From assembly GCA_030278955.1 (NCBI GenBank), contig JAOANR010000014.1, forward strand, positions 1,555,920 through 1,619,919: a stretch of 64,000 nt of DNA, in the 5' to 3' direction. The notes under the pieces are model-generated. The model had not been told where the DNA came from. It saw nothing but the letters and a program-made list of their open reading frames with translations, and ran no database searches. This DNA comes from Hygrophila difformis. Lineage: Eukaryota; Streptophyta; Magnoliopsida; Lamiales; Acanthaceae. A program made the position numbers and the translations under genes. The first letter of the stretch is position 1; the number at the start of each line of letters is the position of its first letter. Positions 46,610 through 57,395 of this stretch are shown in pieces.

Positions 46610-46710
46610 TATGTATATTCTTCTTTAGCTGGATGTTTCTTGATTCTGTTTATCCATTTCAAATATTTGTTTCTTGTGTTGTTATATACTCGCGATCGGT
46701 ATAAATAATA

Positions 46711-46900
46711 CTCCCTCCGTCCCACCCCAAGTGTCCTGTTACTGTTGGGCACGGGAATTAAGGTAGAGTTGGTTTGTGAGTATATGGTAGGGTCCACATA
46801 GTTGTTGGAGGGGAAAATTATTTCTATTTATAGAAAGAAGACATTTGTAGTGGGACATCCAAAAATAGTAAGTAGGACATTTGGAATGGGACGGAGGAAG
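46711..46900 (+). mobile_element. Stowaway-type MITE of a second family, 190 bp
   Basis: CTCCCTCCGTCCCACCCCAA and (inverted) CTTCCTCCGTCCCATTCCAA form the ends, flanked by TA. The interior (TGGTAGGGTCCACATAGTTG, AGACATTTGTAGTGGGACAT) is unrelated to the 259-bp family copies around it. Confidence 0.75.
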
Positions 46901-46902
46901 TA

Positions 46903-47746
46903 ATAATAATTGATGAATAAAGGTTCAAACAATTATTGGATTGGGAAAATTATTAAAGTATAATTCTATTCAATTGGGAGACGCCACAGTGCCCCGCACA
47001 TTGCAATTGAGATTGAGTGACACTGATATCACTCAAATTAATGTAATGGAATTCCACGAGGGCTGTCTTAGAATTCCACTCGTGTGAAAAAAGGCTAGAT
47101 CGAAGCCTATTCATTCGTGTATTATGTATTGTAGTATGTCTCTAGTGTGTACTACACAAATTGGAAGAATATTATATTATTACATGACGAATTCAAATTA
47201 AAGGGCTCCAACTGTACGAATTAAGCCGTACTGCATTTGCATTCAACTTTTCAAGGTTTTAATTTTAGTGACTAATGTTTTCCCGGCAACCAAAACATAT
47301 AGTATCGTCTAAGGAATTTTCATACCATCATTTTTTTCCCAGATAGGAAAGTGAATAAATTTTTGGTGTAATTTCTAAGGAAGTCCAAGGAAAGTAATTT
47401 TAAATTAAATGTTATCTACATATTTTTAGGTGAATTAATTGGTTTCTTAGGCCTATTTGAACCAAGGTAATGGATAGTGGCCAAATTTTAGGGTTTAGAC
47501 TTTAGATGACTTGGAAAATTCATATAGTAAGTTAAATTAAGCTCACTACTATGGAAAGTGGATTTGTAAGTAATTAATTAAATGTCTTAGGGTTCTCTAT
47601 AAATCTACTAACTAGTTAAAAATAAATTTCTGCATAAATTAACATATGCAAATTTAAAAAATAAAATAAATTTATATCAATATGTTTTGAACTATAATAT
47701 CATATTCATATTTAAATATAAATATGCAGGCTAAAAATTGTAAATA
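46903..47746. other. Gene-free AT-rich interval
   Basis: No gene, RNA gene or clear repeat recognised between two MITEs. Confidence 0.35.
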
Positions 47747-48004
47747 CTCCCTCTGTCCAATTTGAAATGTCCAAAATCTTTTGGACACGCAATCCAATTA
47801 TTTGTTTAACAGTTAATATCTTAAATATAGAAAAGTAAAATTATAAAAAAAAATATATATTTTAAAACTACACGATTAGACGAATCTAACAAGACCGAAC
47901 TTGAGTATTTTTTTGTTTATATAATAGTGATAACATTAGGTCAAAGTTGATCAATGAACACTGTCAAAAGTCAAAATGGGACAATACAAATGGGATGGAG
48001 GGAG
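47747..48004 (-). mobile_element. Stowaway-type MITE, reverse orientation, 258 bp
   Basis: CTCCCTCTGTCCAATTTG and (inverted) CTCCCTCCATCCCATTTG form the ends with TA on each side. The family interior is read backwards (TAGACGAATCTAACAAGACC), as in 46357-46609. Confidence 0.75.
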
Positions 48005-48086
48005 TATACAAAATGGAAGCATGGATTGAATTACACCCGATTCGTATCATTTAGCACAAGATGTCAATAAATTACTCAAACATATA

Positions 48087-49458
48087 CTCCCTCCGTTTTT
48101 TTAATAAGTATAACGTTTTGATTTTTTTTACTGTTTATTGTAGTACTTTAACTTCGATTTTTATTATAGTTACACAAGAAAAAATATAGCTAAGTGAGAT
48201 CTTTTTGGATTCGTCTCATCTTCTAGTTTTTAAATATGAAATTTTTAGAAATTATACTCATACAGAATTTGAATTATTAATATAATACGAGAAAAATATT
48301 GATTACCGACCGAAATTTGCGGTCGGTAAGCCAAGAATACGGGTCGTTTGCGGTCGCTAAATTTAGCGACCGAAATGTGCGGTCGTTAGAAAACAACATA
48401 TAAGAAAAATTGTGCTCAGGAGGGGGCTCGAACCCAATACCTCAGTATAGCCCAGCCTACACCTTAATGAACTTGGCAAGCTCTCTAACCCACCGTTCAC
48501 ATCCCTCCATGTGTCATATATATTGCCTTCACAAATATTTTGTGATTGGCTGAAGAAAGGGCTCAAACCCTGGTGGGAGAGAGCTCTTCTCGCGCGAGTG
48601 CCTTCTGTGCATCATACATTTCATATCATTATATGTATATCTTTATATATAACATATATATACATATATAAATATAAATTTGTAAATTAATAACTAAATT
48701 GAAACATAAAATAATAACTAAAATTATATTAATTAAAAAATAAAGAATGCATTAATTAAATCAAATAAATTTGATAAATTTTTATTTGATAAATAATTAA
48801 AATCCACAATAAAATGAAAAATGGAAAAATATAATATGAATATAAAATTAATTAATTACATTAAAAATACAATTCAACAATTAAATTATAACATAAATAA
48901 AAATGAAATAAACTAATTACAAGAAATATTTAATTAAAAATTAAAATAAATAATCATAAATTAAAATTTTCATGAAAATATTTTTTATATTGATAAAAAA
49001 ATTCAAAAATTAAATTAGCAATAAAGAAAATTCAAAAATAAAAAATGGGAAAAAAAATTAGCGACCGCAAATTTTGGTCGGTAAATCGGTCGCTAACTTT
49101 AGCGACGGCATTTTCGGTCGGTAAGTCGGTCGCTAAATTATTTTTTATAAAAAATAATAAATAAAAAATAATAAAAATTGAAAAAAATGGGAAAAAAATT
49201 ACCGACCAAAATTTCAGTCGGTAATGCGGTCGGTAAATCGGTCGGCAAAAAAAGCACTAACGCAATAACAAATATAAATTAGCTACCACGGCTTGCGATC
49301 GGTGATGCGGTCGGTAATAGCGGTCGGTATTACCGACCGCAAAATGTTGGTCGGTAAATGCAGTCGGTGTTCCGAAATTTTCTTATAGTGATAATTTAAA
49401 ATGTATATTGAGATACGTGCAAATGAAAAACATTACCCTTATTAAAAAATGGGGGGAG
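48087..49458 (+). mobile_element. Stowaway-type MITE split by a CACTA insertion
   Basis: The left end CTCCCTCCGTTTTTTTAATA and right end (inverted) CTCCCCCCATTTTTTAATA are flanked by TA. The family interior (GATCTTTTTGGATTCGTCTC) stops at GAATTATTAATA and resumes at ATAATTTAAAATGTATATTG after the insertion at 48283-49390. Without the insertion the MITE would be about 260 bp, as in its siblings. Confidence 0.75.
48283..49390 (+). mobile_element. CACTA-like element nested in a MITE, TSD ATA
   Basis: The right end, read inward, is CACTATAAGAAAATTTCGG; the left end TAATACGAGAAAAATATTG is a decayed counterpart. ATA flanks both sides (48280-48282, 49391-49393). Both ends are crowded with ACCGACCGAAATTT, GCGGTCGGTAA and TTAGCGACCG phrases, repeated more than fifteen times. 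No transposase is visible. The middle includes a tRNA-like GGGTTCGAGCCCCCTCC motif (minus strand, near 48420-48436), perhaps a SINE scrap. Confidence 0.65.
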
Positions 49459-49547
49459 TATACGACAATTGTTTGGGGAATGGAAGGAGGATGGGATATA
49501 TTCCGTGGGCATTTAATTAGGTTTTAGTGGACGAGAAAGTTTTTAAT

Positions 49548-50047
49548 NNNNNNNNNNNNNNNNNNNNNNNNNNNNNNNNNNNNNNNNNNNNNNNNNNNNN
49601 NNNNNNNNNNNNNNNNNNNNNNNNNNNNNNNNNNNNNNNNNNNNNNNNNNNNNNNNNNNNNNNNNNNNNNNNNNNNNNNNNNNNNNNNNNNNNNNNNNNN
49701 NNNNNNNNNNNNNNNNNNNNNNNNNNNNNNNNNNNNNNNNNNNNNNNNNNNNNNNNNNNNNNNNNNNNNNNNNNNNNNNNNNNNNNNNNNNNNNNNNNNN
49801 NNNNNNNNNNNNNNNNNNNNNNNNNNNNNNNNNNNNNNNNNNNNNNNNNNNNNNNNNNNNNNNNNNNNNNNNNNNNNNNNNNNNNNNNNNNNNNNNNNNN
49901 NNNNNNNNNNNNNNNNNNNNNNNNNNNNNNNNNNNNNNNNNNNNNNNNNNNNNNNNNNNNNNNNNNNNNNNNNNNNNNNNNNNNNNNNNNNNNNNNNNNN
50001 NNNNNNNNNNNNNNNNNNNNNNNNNNNNNNNNNNNNNNNNNNNNNNN
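49548..50047. other. Assembly gap, 500 N
   Basis: Exactly 500 N, the usual placeholder for an unknown-length scaffold gap. True distance and content are unknown. Frames running through it are meaningless. Confidence 0.99.
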
Positions 50048-50515
50048 CATGAAACTTTTGACAATTTCCATCCCACGAGCTTTTTCTTAAAAATATTCCA
50101 GGTTAGATTTATTACATGAAGAGAGTTATGATTCACGGGAAAGGGTTTAGGGATATATCCAGATTACTAGTCTTTTTTATTACTCACGTGTGGTGCTTTA
50201 ATTTCAAATGGCGCTGTGGTCCTCCCTGTCATGAAATGTTGACAAACCTCATGGCATAGCCGGGATAGGTTGACCTTCAGCCTGTCACACTGAGGATCCC
50301 CGGCAAATATGCCATGATGCTTCTCATCAATTCTTGGCATGAGAGTTCCTGCCATGAAACTTTTGGCAAGTTCCCACTACGTGAATATTTTCCGAAAAAT
50401 CATGGTCCTGGTTTAAGTTTTATTAATGAAACCAATTTATGATGGCGGAGTTGTGATTAGGGATATATTTATAAGTAGTCATGTTTTTATTGCTCGTGTT
50501 TAAGAAACTGTGCCC
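50048..50515 (+). repeat. Diverged direct repeat of about 300 bp at the gap edge
   Basis: CATGAAACTTTTGACAATTTCC (50048) and CATGAAACTTTTGGCAAGTTCC (50353) open two copies that continue in parallel for about 150 bp (AAATATTCCAGGTT / AATCATGGTCCTGGTT; TTAGGGATATAT in both; TTTTTATTACTCACGTGT / TTTTTATTGCTCGTGT). The array may extend left into the gap, which would explain the assembly break. Confidence 0.6.
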
Positions 50516-52719
50516 CCGAAAGCGCACGGTGTCAAAAATTGCAGTAATTTATAGTAAGACCGGATCGTTCACTGGAGGATGTGCGATAGAAGCAGGTCCC
50601 ACGTCGTTTTACTAGATTTTCCATTCATATTGCTCAATAGGTTTGAAAGGTGATTAATAACTACTGACATGAATGTAAATTAGATCTGGAAAGCAGTTAA
50701 ATTAATCTATAAAGCAAATAAATCTATTCTAGAAAGCGGATAAGAATTATTCTAAGAACGCAGTAAACATTATCTACGAAAGCAGGGAAAAGGAGCATTG
50801 TGCCAACCGTGAAGTTGAGTCACAATGTGGACAGAAAGGACAGGAAGAAAAGAATGAAAATTGGACAAGAGTGAGATACAGCAATATTAAACTCCCATTT
50901 TTATACGCAGATCCTTGTTTGGGATATTTCTTTCAGATAGCTAATTCTCATGCTCTCAATAAGGCTTTCCCTTTAACAGACAGGTACTTGCAATATGAGT
51001 TTACATGTTCCTAAGACCACAAATTCTAAGATACCACAGATTCGTAACTGCCCTGGCCTGGGTATGTTACTTCATCTGTGGTGGATAAGCAACACCCGAC
51101 ACATCATTTATTGAAATGCCAAGTACCACTATCATTCTCCCATGTCACACCCAAAGTTTCGAATTAAGCCCTAAACTATCCCTTAACTGTCAATCCTAGT
51201 AGCAGTTACACAACTCTCAATACAACCGAGTGACCTCTAATGAAAGCGGTTAAAAGAAAGCAGTAAAGAAAGCATTTAAAATCCTATCACTCGGAGGTTT
51301 TGAAAATCTGACCCTGGTAGTAAAAGACAGCTCCCCATCAGAATGATGGAGTATGGATCAAGAATTCCCAGCTCTCAGTGAACCACTAGTGTGTTCACTT
51401 TCTTCCGGGTGGTAATGAGATGCAAACTAATGAAACGAACTAATAAATTAGTCCGTTCCGGATGCACTCACTCAGGACTCAAAAGTAGGCTTTGGCAGAA
51501 GAAGATGGCAGTTGAAAGAAAACTCAACCCTATCTTGGAAAATAACCAAGGCCTAGATGATGTTCCTCTAAGATTATTTACTACACTGTATTTGAATCCA
51601 AGTGGACCCCATCTCGGTGTAGCACTTAATCTTACATTTCCATCAACTAGCAATTTTGGAAAATAATGGATTTGAAAATCATTCCCTGTCAGGTACTAGA
51701 CTCTCAGTTGAAACACAGACCCTTTCAGCCCAGACGAGACCTAATCGCTGAATCTGCTTCTTAATTCCCAAAATATAATCCCTGATAGAATATGAATTAG
51801 TCATAACTGAAGATTTTATCCCTTACTCAGATCCGGATTTTATAAAGAGGTTCTTGTTGGAAGTTTATAAAGCAATATCTGTTTAAGATCTAGACTTCTA
51901 TTGTCCAAGGGAAGGATCCCAAAATAATTACAGACCACAACAGTACATAATATTATCATGCATAAGAATATATGGAAGTGTAAAATTAATTGACCCAAAA
52001 TATAAAGGCGGGTCTAGACAGAAGGTGAAACACAGAATGGAATGGTCAAGGTACCAAAGTAGTGGCAGAACAATTGGGTGGACTGTAAACATCTACTGTC
52101 CAATTTCCCAATCACTCGGATGAAGCGAATTTAGACAGCTGAGACTCTATAATGGTGGTGTCAACACCAGTTGGGCCTCCACTGTCTGTGAATTCGGATA
52201 AAAACCTACATGCTTCCTTTCTATAATGATCATCAGTTGGCATTGACTGATGCCAACTGATTCCCCTTACAGATTGGAATTTGGGTTTGGAAATTAAGAT
52301 AACAAAAATAAAACTGTATCTAGATGAGAGTCAGTTGAGCAGCTATTATAACCCCGGATGGGCGAACCGCCAAGGCTTCCACTGACAGCCATTCAGATCA
52401 TGCAAAATAACGATTAGTAACTAGTACCCAGAATACGAGCTAGTTATCCATGAGGGAGTACCCGCCAACATTATTCTGATGTATTCTTTACTAATGGTTC
52501 CACACTATACGCAAAAACAAGAAGCAAAAGAAGATCCATTGTATGAGAGACATTGGTTTCTCATGCAAGGTTGTGGATCGGATCCACATGTAATGGTCTT
52601 AAATAATCCTTCCTACCATAATTAATTACAGTCCAGATTATCTGTTTAAGCCATCAGGATTTTGTTTATACAAGAGTGTTTTAATGGCAATTGAACAAAG
52701 GTCCTTTAATCATGATGAT
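50516..52719 (-). mobile_element. Non-coding retroelement-like sequence
   Basis: No protein frame. Phrases such as AAAGCAGTAAAGAAAGCA (near 51258-51290, with relatives at 50690-50790) recur at about 56152-56165 and 56249-56265, upstream of the other LTR signal. That links the stretch with the retrotransposon DNA to its right, perhaps as untranslated leader. No primer-binding site was found next to 52719. Assignment is tentative. Confidence 0.35.
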
Positions 52720-52964
52720 TGTTGGAGTTTGATTATTGCTAATCTCAATCTTTAATCATTGATGAGTCAAGGGTTCAATCAGTTAAGTGATGCAAATGGA
52801 GAATCAAAATTTGGGCAGCATAACACCCTACATTGCAATTCCAGAATGTTACATCGTAACCCGTGGGGCTATGATGTGAGTGTTGCAATATAAAATAGAG
52901 AGAGAGAATGAAATTTGTTTAAGATTAAATAGAGGGGGGGGGAATCTTGTCGCTATATCATAAA

Positions 52965-53480
52965 TGTTGTCGCGGACCGAGATCCGCAACATGGACATCC
53001 CGACAAGTTTTTAGAATTTTTGGCAGCATAACGCCTCTTTGTCGCTATGCATGGTTTTGTCGCGGAACGTGGCTCCGCGACAAGGGTGACATCGCGACAA
53101 AGTGTTTTAATAAAATTCTAAGGCATTTGAACCTTTGTCGCTATGCATGGAGATTTTGTCGCGGAACGTGTTCCGCGACAAGGTGTTCCGCGACAAGGTG
53201 TTCAAAGGCTAAGAAACATGGCATAATTTTTCTGTCTCGGAATGAGATTTTGTCGCGGAACGTGGTTCCGCGACAGGATGATTCCGCGACAAGAAGCCAT
53301 GAAGACAAAATGCAAGAGTTTGGCTCCTTTGTCGCTATGCATGGATAGTTTTGTCGCGGAACGTGGCTCCGCGACAAGGTATTCCGCGACAAAGGGTTTT
53401 AAATTATAGAGACAAGTGTCTTGAAACACCTTGGTCGCGGAACTGCCACTCTGTCGCGGAACGTGGTTCCGCGCCAGAAG
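52965..53480. repeat. Array of CGCGGAAC palindromes at about 100-bp spacing
   Basis: Palindromes with left arm TTGTCGCGGAAC and right arm GTTCCGCGACAA (or GCTCCGCGACAA) begin at 53057, 53156, 53250, 53351 and 53451, steps of 99, 94, 101 and 100 bp. The copy at 53156-53181 is a perfect 12-bp arm pair around GT. A companion TTTGTCGCTATGCATGG precedes several of them (53038, 53135, 53329). Frames across this stretch are by-products. Confidence 0.85.
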
Positions 53481-54130
53481 GCGGTTGGCGCCCAAGGTGG
53501 TTCAGGACAAAAGTCAGAAAAAGCAGAAATGAACAGTGGCATGCAAACAGCGTGATCTCACCCTATTTCAGATCAAAAAGCTATTCTAAGCTAAAAATAA
53601 ACAAGAGACATTCAAAATAAGGAAAAACATGCTTAAACAAAAATAACAAGACTGAGCAGGATATAAAAATAGAGCAAGGGTCCTAATCTAGGGTTTAATC
53701 ACACATCTACACAACATTATCCATAATATGCCAACAGTGAACATAAAAATAACAAAATGGGGGTCAAATGACCCCAAAATGAAAGAGAAAGCATAAATCC
53801 ATGGGGTGTGAGACCCATTTCATGATTTGGGACACAAATGATGAATGTTTTCCCATTTTATTGAAGGGGTGTTGTTAATACCCATGGTTTGGGTACTACA
53901 AACCCTAAAACAAGAGTTTAGAAAACAAAACATAGTATAAAAATGGCTATCTAAACACTGTGAACAGTAAAACACTAATCTAAACTAAACTAAGTGCAAA
54001 AAATTAAATAATACATAAAAATAAACCTAACTACTCTACCTAAGGAAGAACTCCTAAGCTTGCCTTCAAGAACTCTCAAATTCAAACTTTCAACTGTCCA
54101 ACCAACCCTTAGCTCATGGGAGACACCTCA

Positions 54131-54138
54131 TATTTATA
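54131..54138 (-). promoter_or_regulatory. Candidate LTR promoter TATA box
   Basis: The minus strand reads CTTCTATAAATATGAGG. It follows the CGCGGAAC/CGCGATG palindrome cluster (54200-54460) in the direction of transcription and lies about 625 bp inside the putative LTR start, a normal U3 arrangement. Confidence 0.5.
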
Positions 54139-54761
54139 GAAGTGTAACCCTAAGCCCATGGGCCTTGATTCTAGCCCATTGTGTCTTAAGACATCACACA
54201 CATCACAGCTTTGTCTCGGAGCATCAAGTTGGTCGCGGAACACACTGCATGTGGCAAGGCTTCTCGACTGGGTCTTGTGTCTCTATTTGTGCATCTTGGT
54301 CGCGGAACATGCCTTTGTCGCGGAGCATGCCATCGCGACAAAGGTCATCGCGCCAAGGGCTTGGCTGGTCTCCTCTTCATTTGGGGCCAGTTGGTCGCGG
54401 AGTATGCCTTTGTCGCGGAACGCTGCATCGCGCCAAGGGCTTCCGCGACAAAGGTCTTCCTGGGCCTGCTGGATTGGGCCAGATGGGCCAAGAATATTCT
54501 TTTTGTGGGCTTTTTCTATCTTTTTCCCATCTTTTTGTTTCCTTTTCTTTTTCTCATGTTTTTGGATTTTTCTAACATAAATATGTAATAAAATTACATA
54601 TTTATGTCTTTTTCACACCAGCTTATTATTTTTACAATTATGCATAAATCAGTCCAATTCGACTGCTTTCTTACTTAATGTAAGACCGGAATGCGATCAA
54701 ATGCCCGTTTAAGACACGGAAATGGATTGAAAATAATGGTCATTTTTGGCCATTATCAACA

Positions 54762-55455
54762 TCCTCACATTTAATACTGATCGTCCCCGAGCAGTCAGAG
54801 TCAATGTTCCTAGGAACACGGACTCTACATATTCAATTCATTTTCGTGGCTTCATAAATCACATCCTTTTTGAATTGGGATAAGACAATCAAAAGCTACA
54901 AGTATTGAATTCCCTTGATTGCAGTGTTTAATGAAATGATACTCGCTCACTATATCAGGCCTACAAATCAAACATTATTATTAATTCTTCATGAATGTCA
55001 TGTTTGAAAGATGCAAAGATTAAAAATTAGAATTAAGGTATGACACGAACATGTGTGATGAGAAAGGGCCTCACTTATAAGAGAATCGGAAAATTCACTC
55101 ACTCTCAATTGGGGTTTAATCATGAACGCTCAAAATCATATTTAATTAAATTATCCCATAAGCTTGCAATCAGACCAACTCGCCACCGGCTCATTTCTTC
55201 AAATCAAGATCACAAGGTCTTATTGGAGGGTTATAACGGGGCATACGGTTGTAACATTAGGTAGGAAAGGGAAATTATTGGGCTACAAGTGGCAAAAATT
55301 TATTCTATCATAACTTGGCATTTTTATCTAAAATTTATGATCATCATTGTTTCTTTCTTTGTTTTTCTCTTTTCATCTTGCATTGACATTAGACTATGTC
55401 TAATTGCTTTGTCATTTGCAATTTATTGATGTTGAATGGACTTCAACTTTTCTCT

Positions 55456-55495
<40 letters not shown>

Positions 55496-56459
55496 AATCG
55501 GTTTATTGAATACCGATTTATAGTTTTTATTGATGATCACAAACTTAATGCCTTTGATAGAATTCATTCCTGCACACTTGGGTTTGAATTTCTTGGTCTT
55601 TTTATAAGGCTAGGGATAATATAGAGGGTTTCAAAGAAAAATTAGGCTTAAAGGCTCAACTTGGTTAATCCTAAAGGGAAAATATTTTTGGGTTTGGATT
55701 TCAAAAGAAGGCCAAAAATTTGGGTTTTCTAGGTGCCTCGATCATATGCTCGATTTTGGGAATATGGCATGGTCTTGAATCGGTCCCAATCGCAAGTTCT
55801 AGTTTCCTTTAATCAAAATGATTCACACATCAAAGAAAAGAATGAGTAAAAATGACTCATGGCTCAAATCTCACATGGAATGGTTGATTCATGTCATACA
55901 ATATTCGCAAATTCAATCAAAGCTTAATTCTAACAATTTATTCAATCAAGATCTCTAACATGCAGATTTATTACCCAATAAGCTGATCGCATCATTAAAT
56001 TTTTATAGCTCAAAACCTCAGGAATTCATTTCATGCATGTTCTCAATTATATTATCCCAATTTAAAAGTTTGAAAATTTAATCACGAGCCTAAATTCAAC
56101 CTGTGAATTTAGAGCAAGTTTATGCATATTTTTGCTGGTTATTTAATTGAAAGCAGTAAAGAGGCACTGCTGACATACTGAGTATGTCAACAGCATATTT
56201 TTGGTCTGACAGTCACTTATTCATCTCGGACTGTACAGACATCTTTTCAAAAGAAAGCAGTAAAGAATTGTTCAGTGGTCTCAAAAACTGAGTTCCAATT
56301 TTAGGGAAAGCAATTAAATACATCCGAGGCAAGGGGTTCTCGTGCAGTTGATACAAACCTGCACACACAAAAGGAGGAAATCCCTTGCAAATACTACTAC
56401 TAGGCTGGAAATAAAATAAAGCAGGGTAAATTCGGATTCATGCTTCTGCCTTTCCTTCT
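54762..56459 (-). mobile_element. Retroelement internal 3' region, non-coding
   Basis: In minus orientation this lies between the F-box-like frame and the polypurine-tract-like AAATGTGAGGA at 54762. GACTGCTCGGGGACGATCAG just before the tract resembles sequence that often precedes the 3' LTR in plant gypsy elements. AAAGCAGTAAAG phrases lie at about 56152 and 56258. A 37-T run (55458-55494; A on the element strand) may be an old polyA insertion or a simple repeat. No protein domain recognised. Confidence 0.4.
55458..55494 (+). repeat. 37-base T homopolymer
   Basis: Uninterrupted T run, poly(A) on the minus strand. It may mark the tail of an inserted retroposed sequence or be a slippage expansion. 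Its length in the assembly is unreliable. Confidence 0.9.
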
Positions 56460-57121
56460 TCAGGGCATGTATCGGAGCCAGAGGACACAGCTGGACAGCT
56501 CACAACGCAGGCACCAGTCACGGTTTCTCAGAGGTGCATGCCATTCCGGGCAATAGACTCTGACTCCTTGGCCTGCCCACAGTTGTGGGTTGTCTGGGTT
56601 ATCAGTTATCCAAGCGAGAACGTTGAGGGACGTATACCGAAAGACGGATCGATCTGTTACCATCCTGTCGATCATTCTGATTCCCTGCTCAACTTGGCTT
56701 TCATCTGTCTTACTCATAAGCATCAATCCGCGGGTGAAGATTGATGTCTTATGGTTGTCCTCAAGTCCCGGGCGTAGCAGTTCACAAGCACGCTCCTCAT
56801 TCCCCTCTGCAAATGCCCTGAGCGCTGGAACGAGCTGAAGGTTGAAGTTTCCTGCAGCTGTGCATATTTGCAGGAATCTCTCCTTCTGCCGACGGATCCT
56901 TTCTTGCCATCTCTTCACCGTGGAAGTGATAACCTCACACCGCCTGTACACGATAGTAAGGTTCCCAGCATCCCTAAGTTTCTTGCATGCACGTTGTGCA
57001 GTAAACACCTCCTTGATCTCATCCTCTCCTATCCGGGAGAGAATTTCACCAAGGAGTTCGACTGGCAAGTCCAGCAACTTGGTTCCTCCTGGAGCAGGGT
57101 CTGGAATGGGAGGATTACCCC
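56460..57121 (-). CDS. F-box-like protein, 3' exon or captured fragment
   Basis: The minus-strand frame has no ATG at its start. It begins after a splice-acceptor-like TTATCTTTTCAG near 57121 and reads GNPPIPDPAPGGTKLLDLPV, then ELLGEILSRIGEDEIKEVF and RACKKLRDAG. That is an F-box-type helix pair (LPVELLGEILSRI). A basic segment RRQKERFLQIC, LVPALRAFAEGNEERACELL and a Cys-containing end (CPEWHAPLRNRDWCLRC) follow, ending YMP at 56460. The layout resembles the plant F-box group around At1g67623/At2g35280. F-box proteins recruit substrates to SCF ubiquitin ligases. It lies on the same strand as, and between, retrotransposon signals, 71 bp below a polypurine/LTR-start motif, so it may be a captured gene piece. 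The first exon, if any, is unidentified. Confidence 0.6.
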
Positions 57122-57395
57122 TGAAAAGATAAGAAGTGATGAATCCAATTTTTATATAATTTTCCGAAATTATTCAAGTTTAGAAACCAACATCCTCACA
57201 TTTAGAGCTTTGCTCTAGATGTGAGATTATTAAATTTCTGACTTGAATTTTTAATTTAAAGCATGTGTAAATAATATTTGGTTTTAAATGGGCTAAAGAG
57301 CCCAAAATAAAATAAAATTGGCCATTGGGCCTAAAATCTTTTTAATGGGCCATAGGGCCCAAAAGTTTTCAATTTTATTAAACAAGTCCGAGACA
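57122..57395 (-). mobile_element. Retroelement fragment with polypurine/LTR-start motif
   Basis: On the minus strand AGAGCAAAGCTCTAAATG is followed by TGAGGATGTTGGTTTC at 57193. This repeats the arrangement seen after the pol frame (AGAGTACTAAGACTCTAAATG, then TGAGGATGTTGAT), including the inverted AGAG/CTCT pair. It is best read as the 3' junction of a second, truncated related element. Confidence 0.45.

Larger units (their letters stand above)
52720..54761 (-). mobile_element. Putative Ty3/gypsy LTR, about 2.0 kb
   Basis: On the minus strand the block starts TGTTGATAATGGCC (54761 downward) directly after a purine-rich AAATGTGAGGA, and its best end candidate is CTCCAACA at 52720; TGTTG/CAACA are typical LTR ends. 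A TATA box (TATAAATA) lies at 54138-54131 on the minus strand, with a CGCGGAAC palindrome cluster just upstream (54200-54460) and a second array downstream (52965-53480). The lower boundary is a guess from end sequence; no second copy or 5-bp target duplication is visible in the window. Confidence 0.5.

Noticed and set aside
48420..48500. Possible tRNA gene (GGGTTCGAGCCCC)
   Set aside because: Only a B-box-like word; no full cloverleaf by eye, and it lies in a transposon. More likely a SINE scrap.
49517..50136. Three frames through the gap
   Set aside because: They consist of N placeholders with a few real codons at each end.
52947..53620. Frames on both strands in the palindrome array
   Set aside because: By-products of the CGCGGAAC repeats; translations repeat SRN/RDK-like phrases without domain structure.
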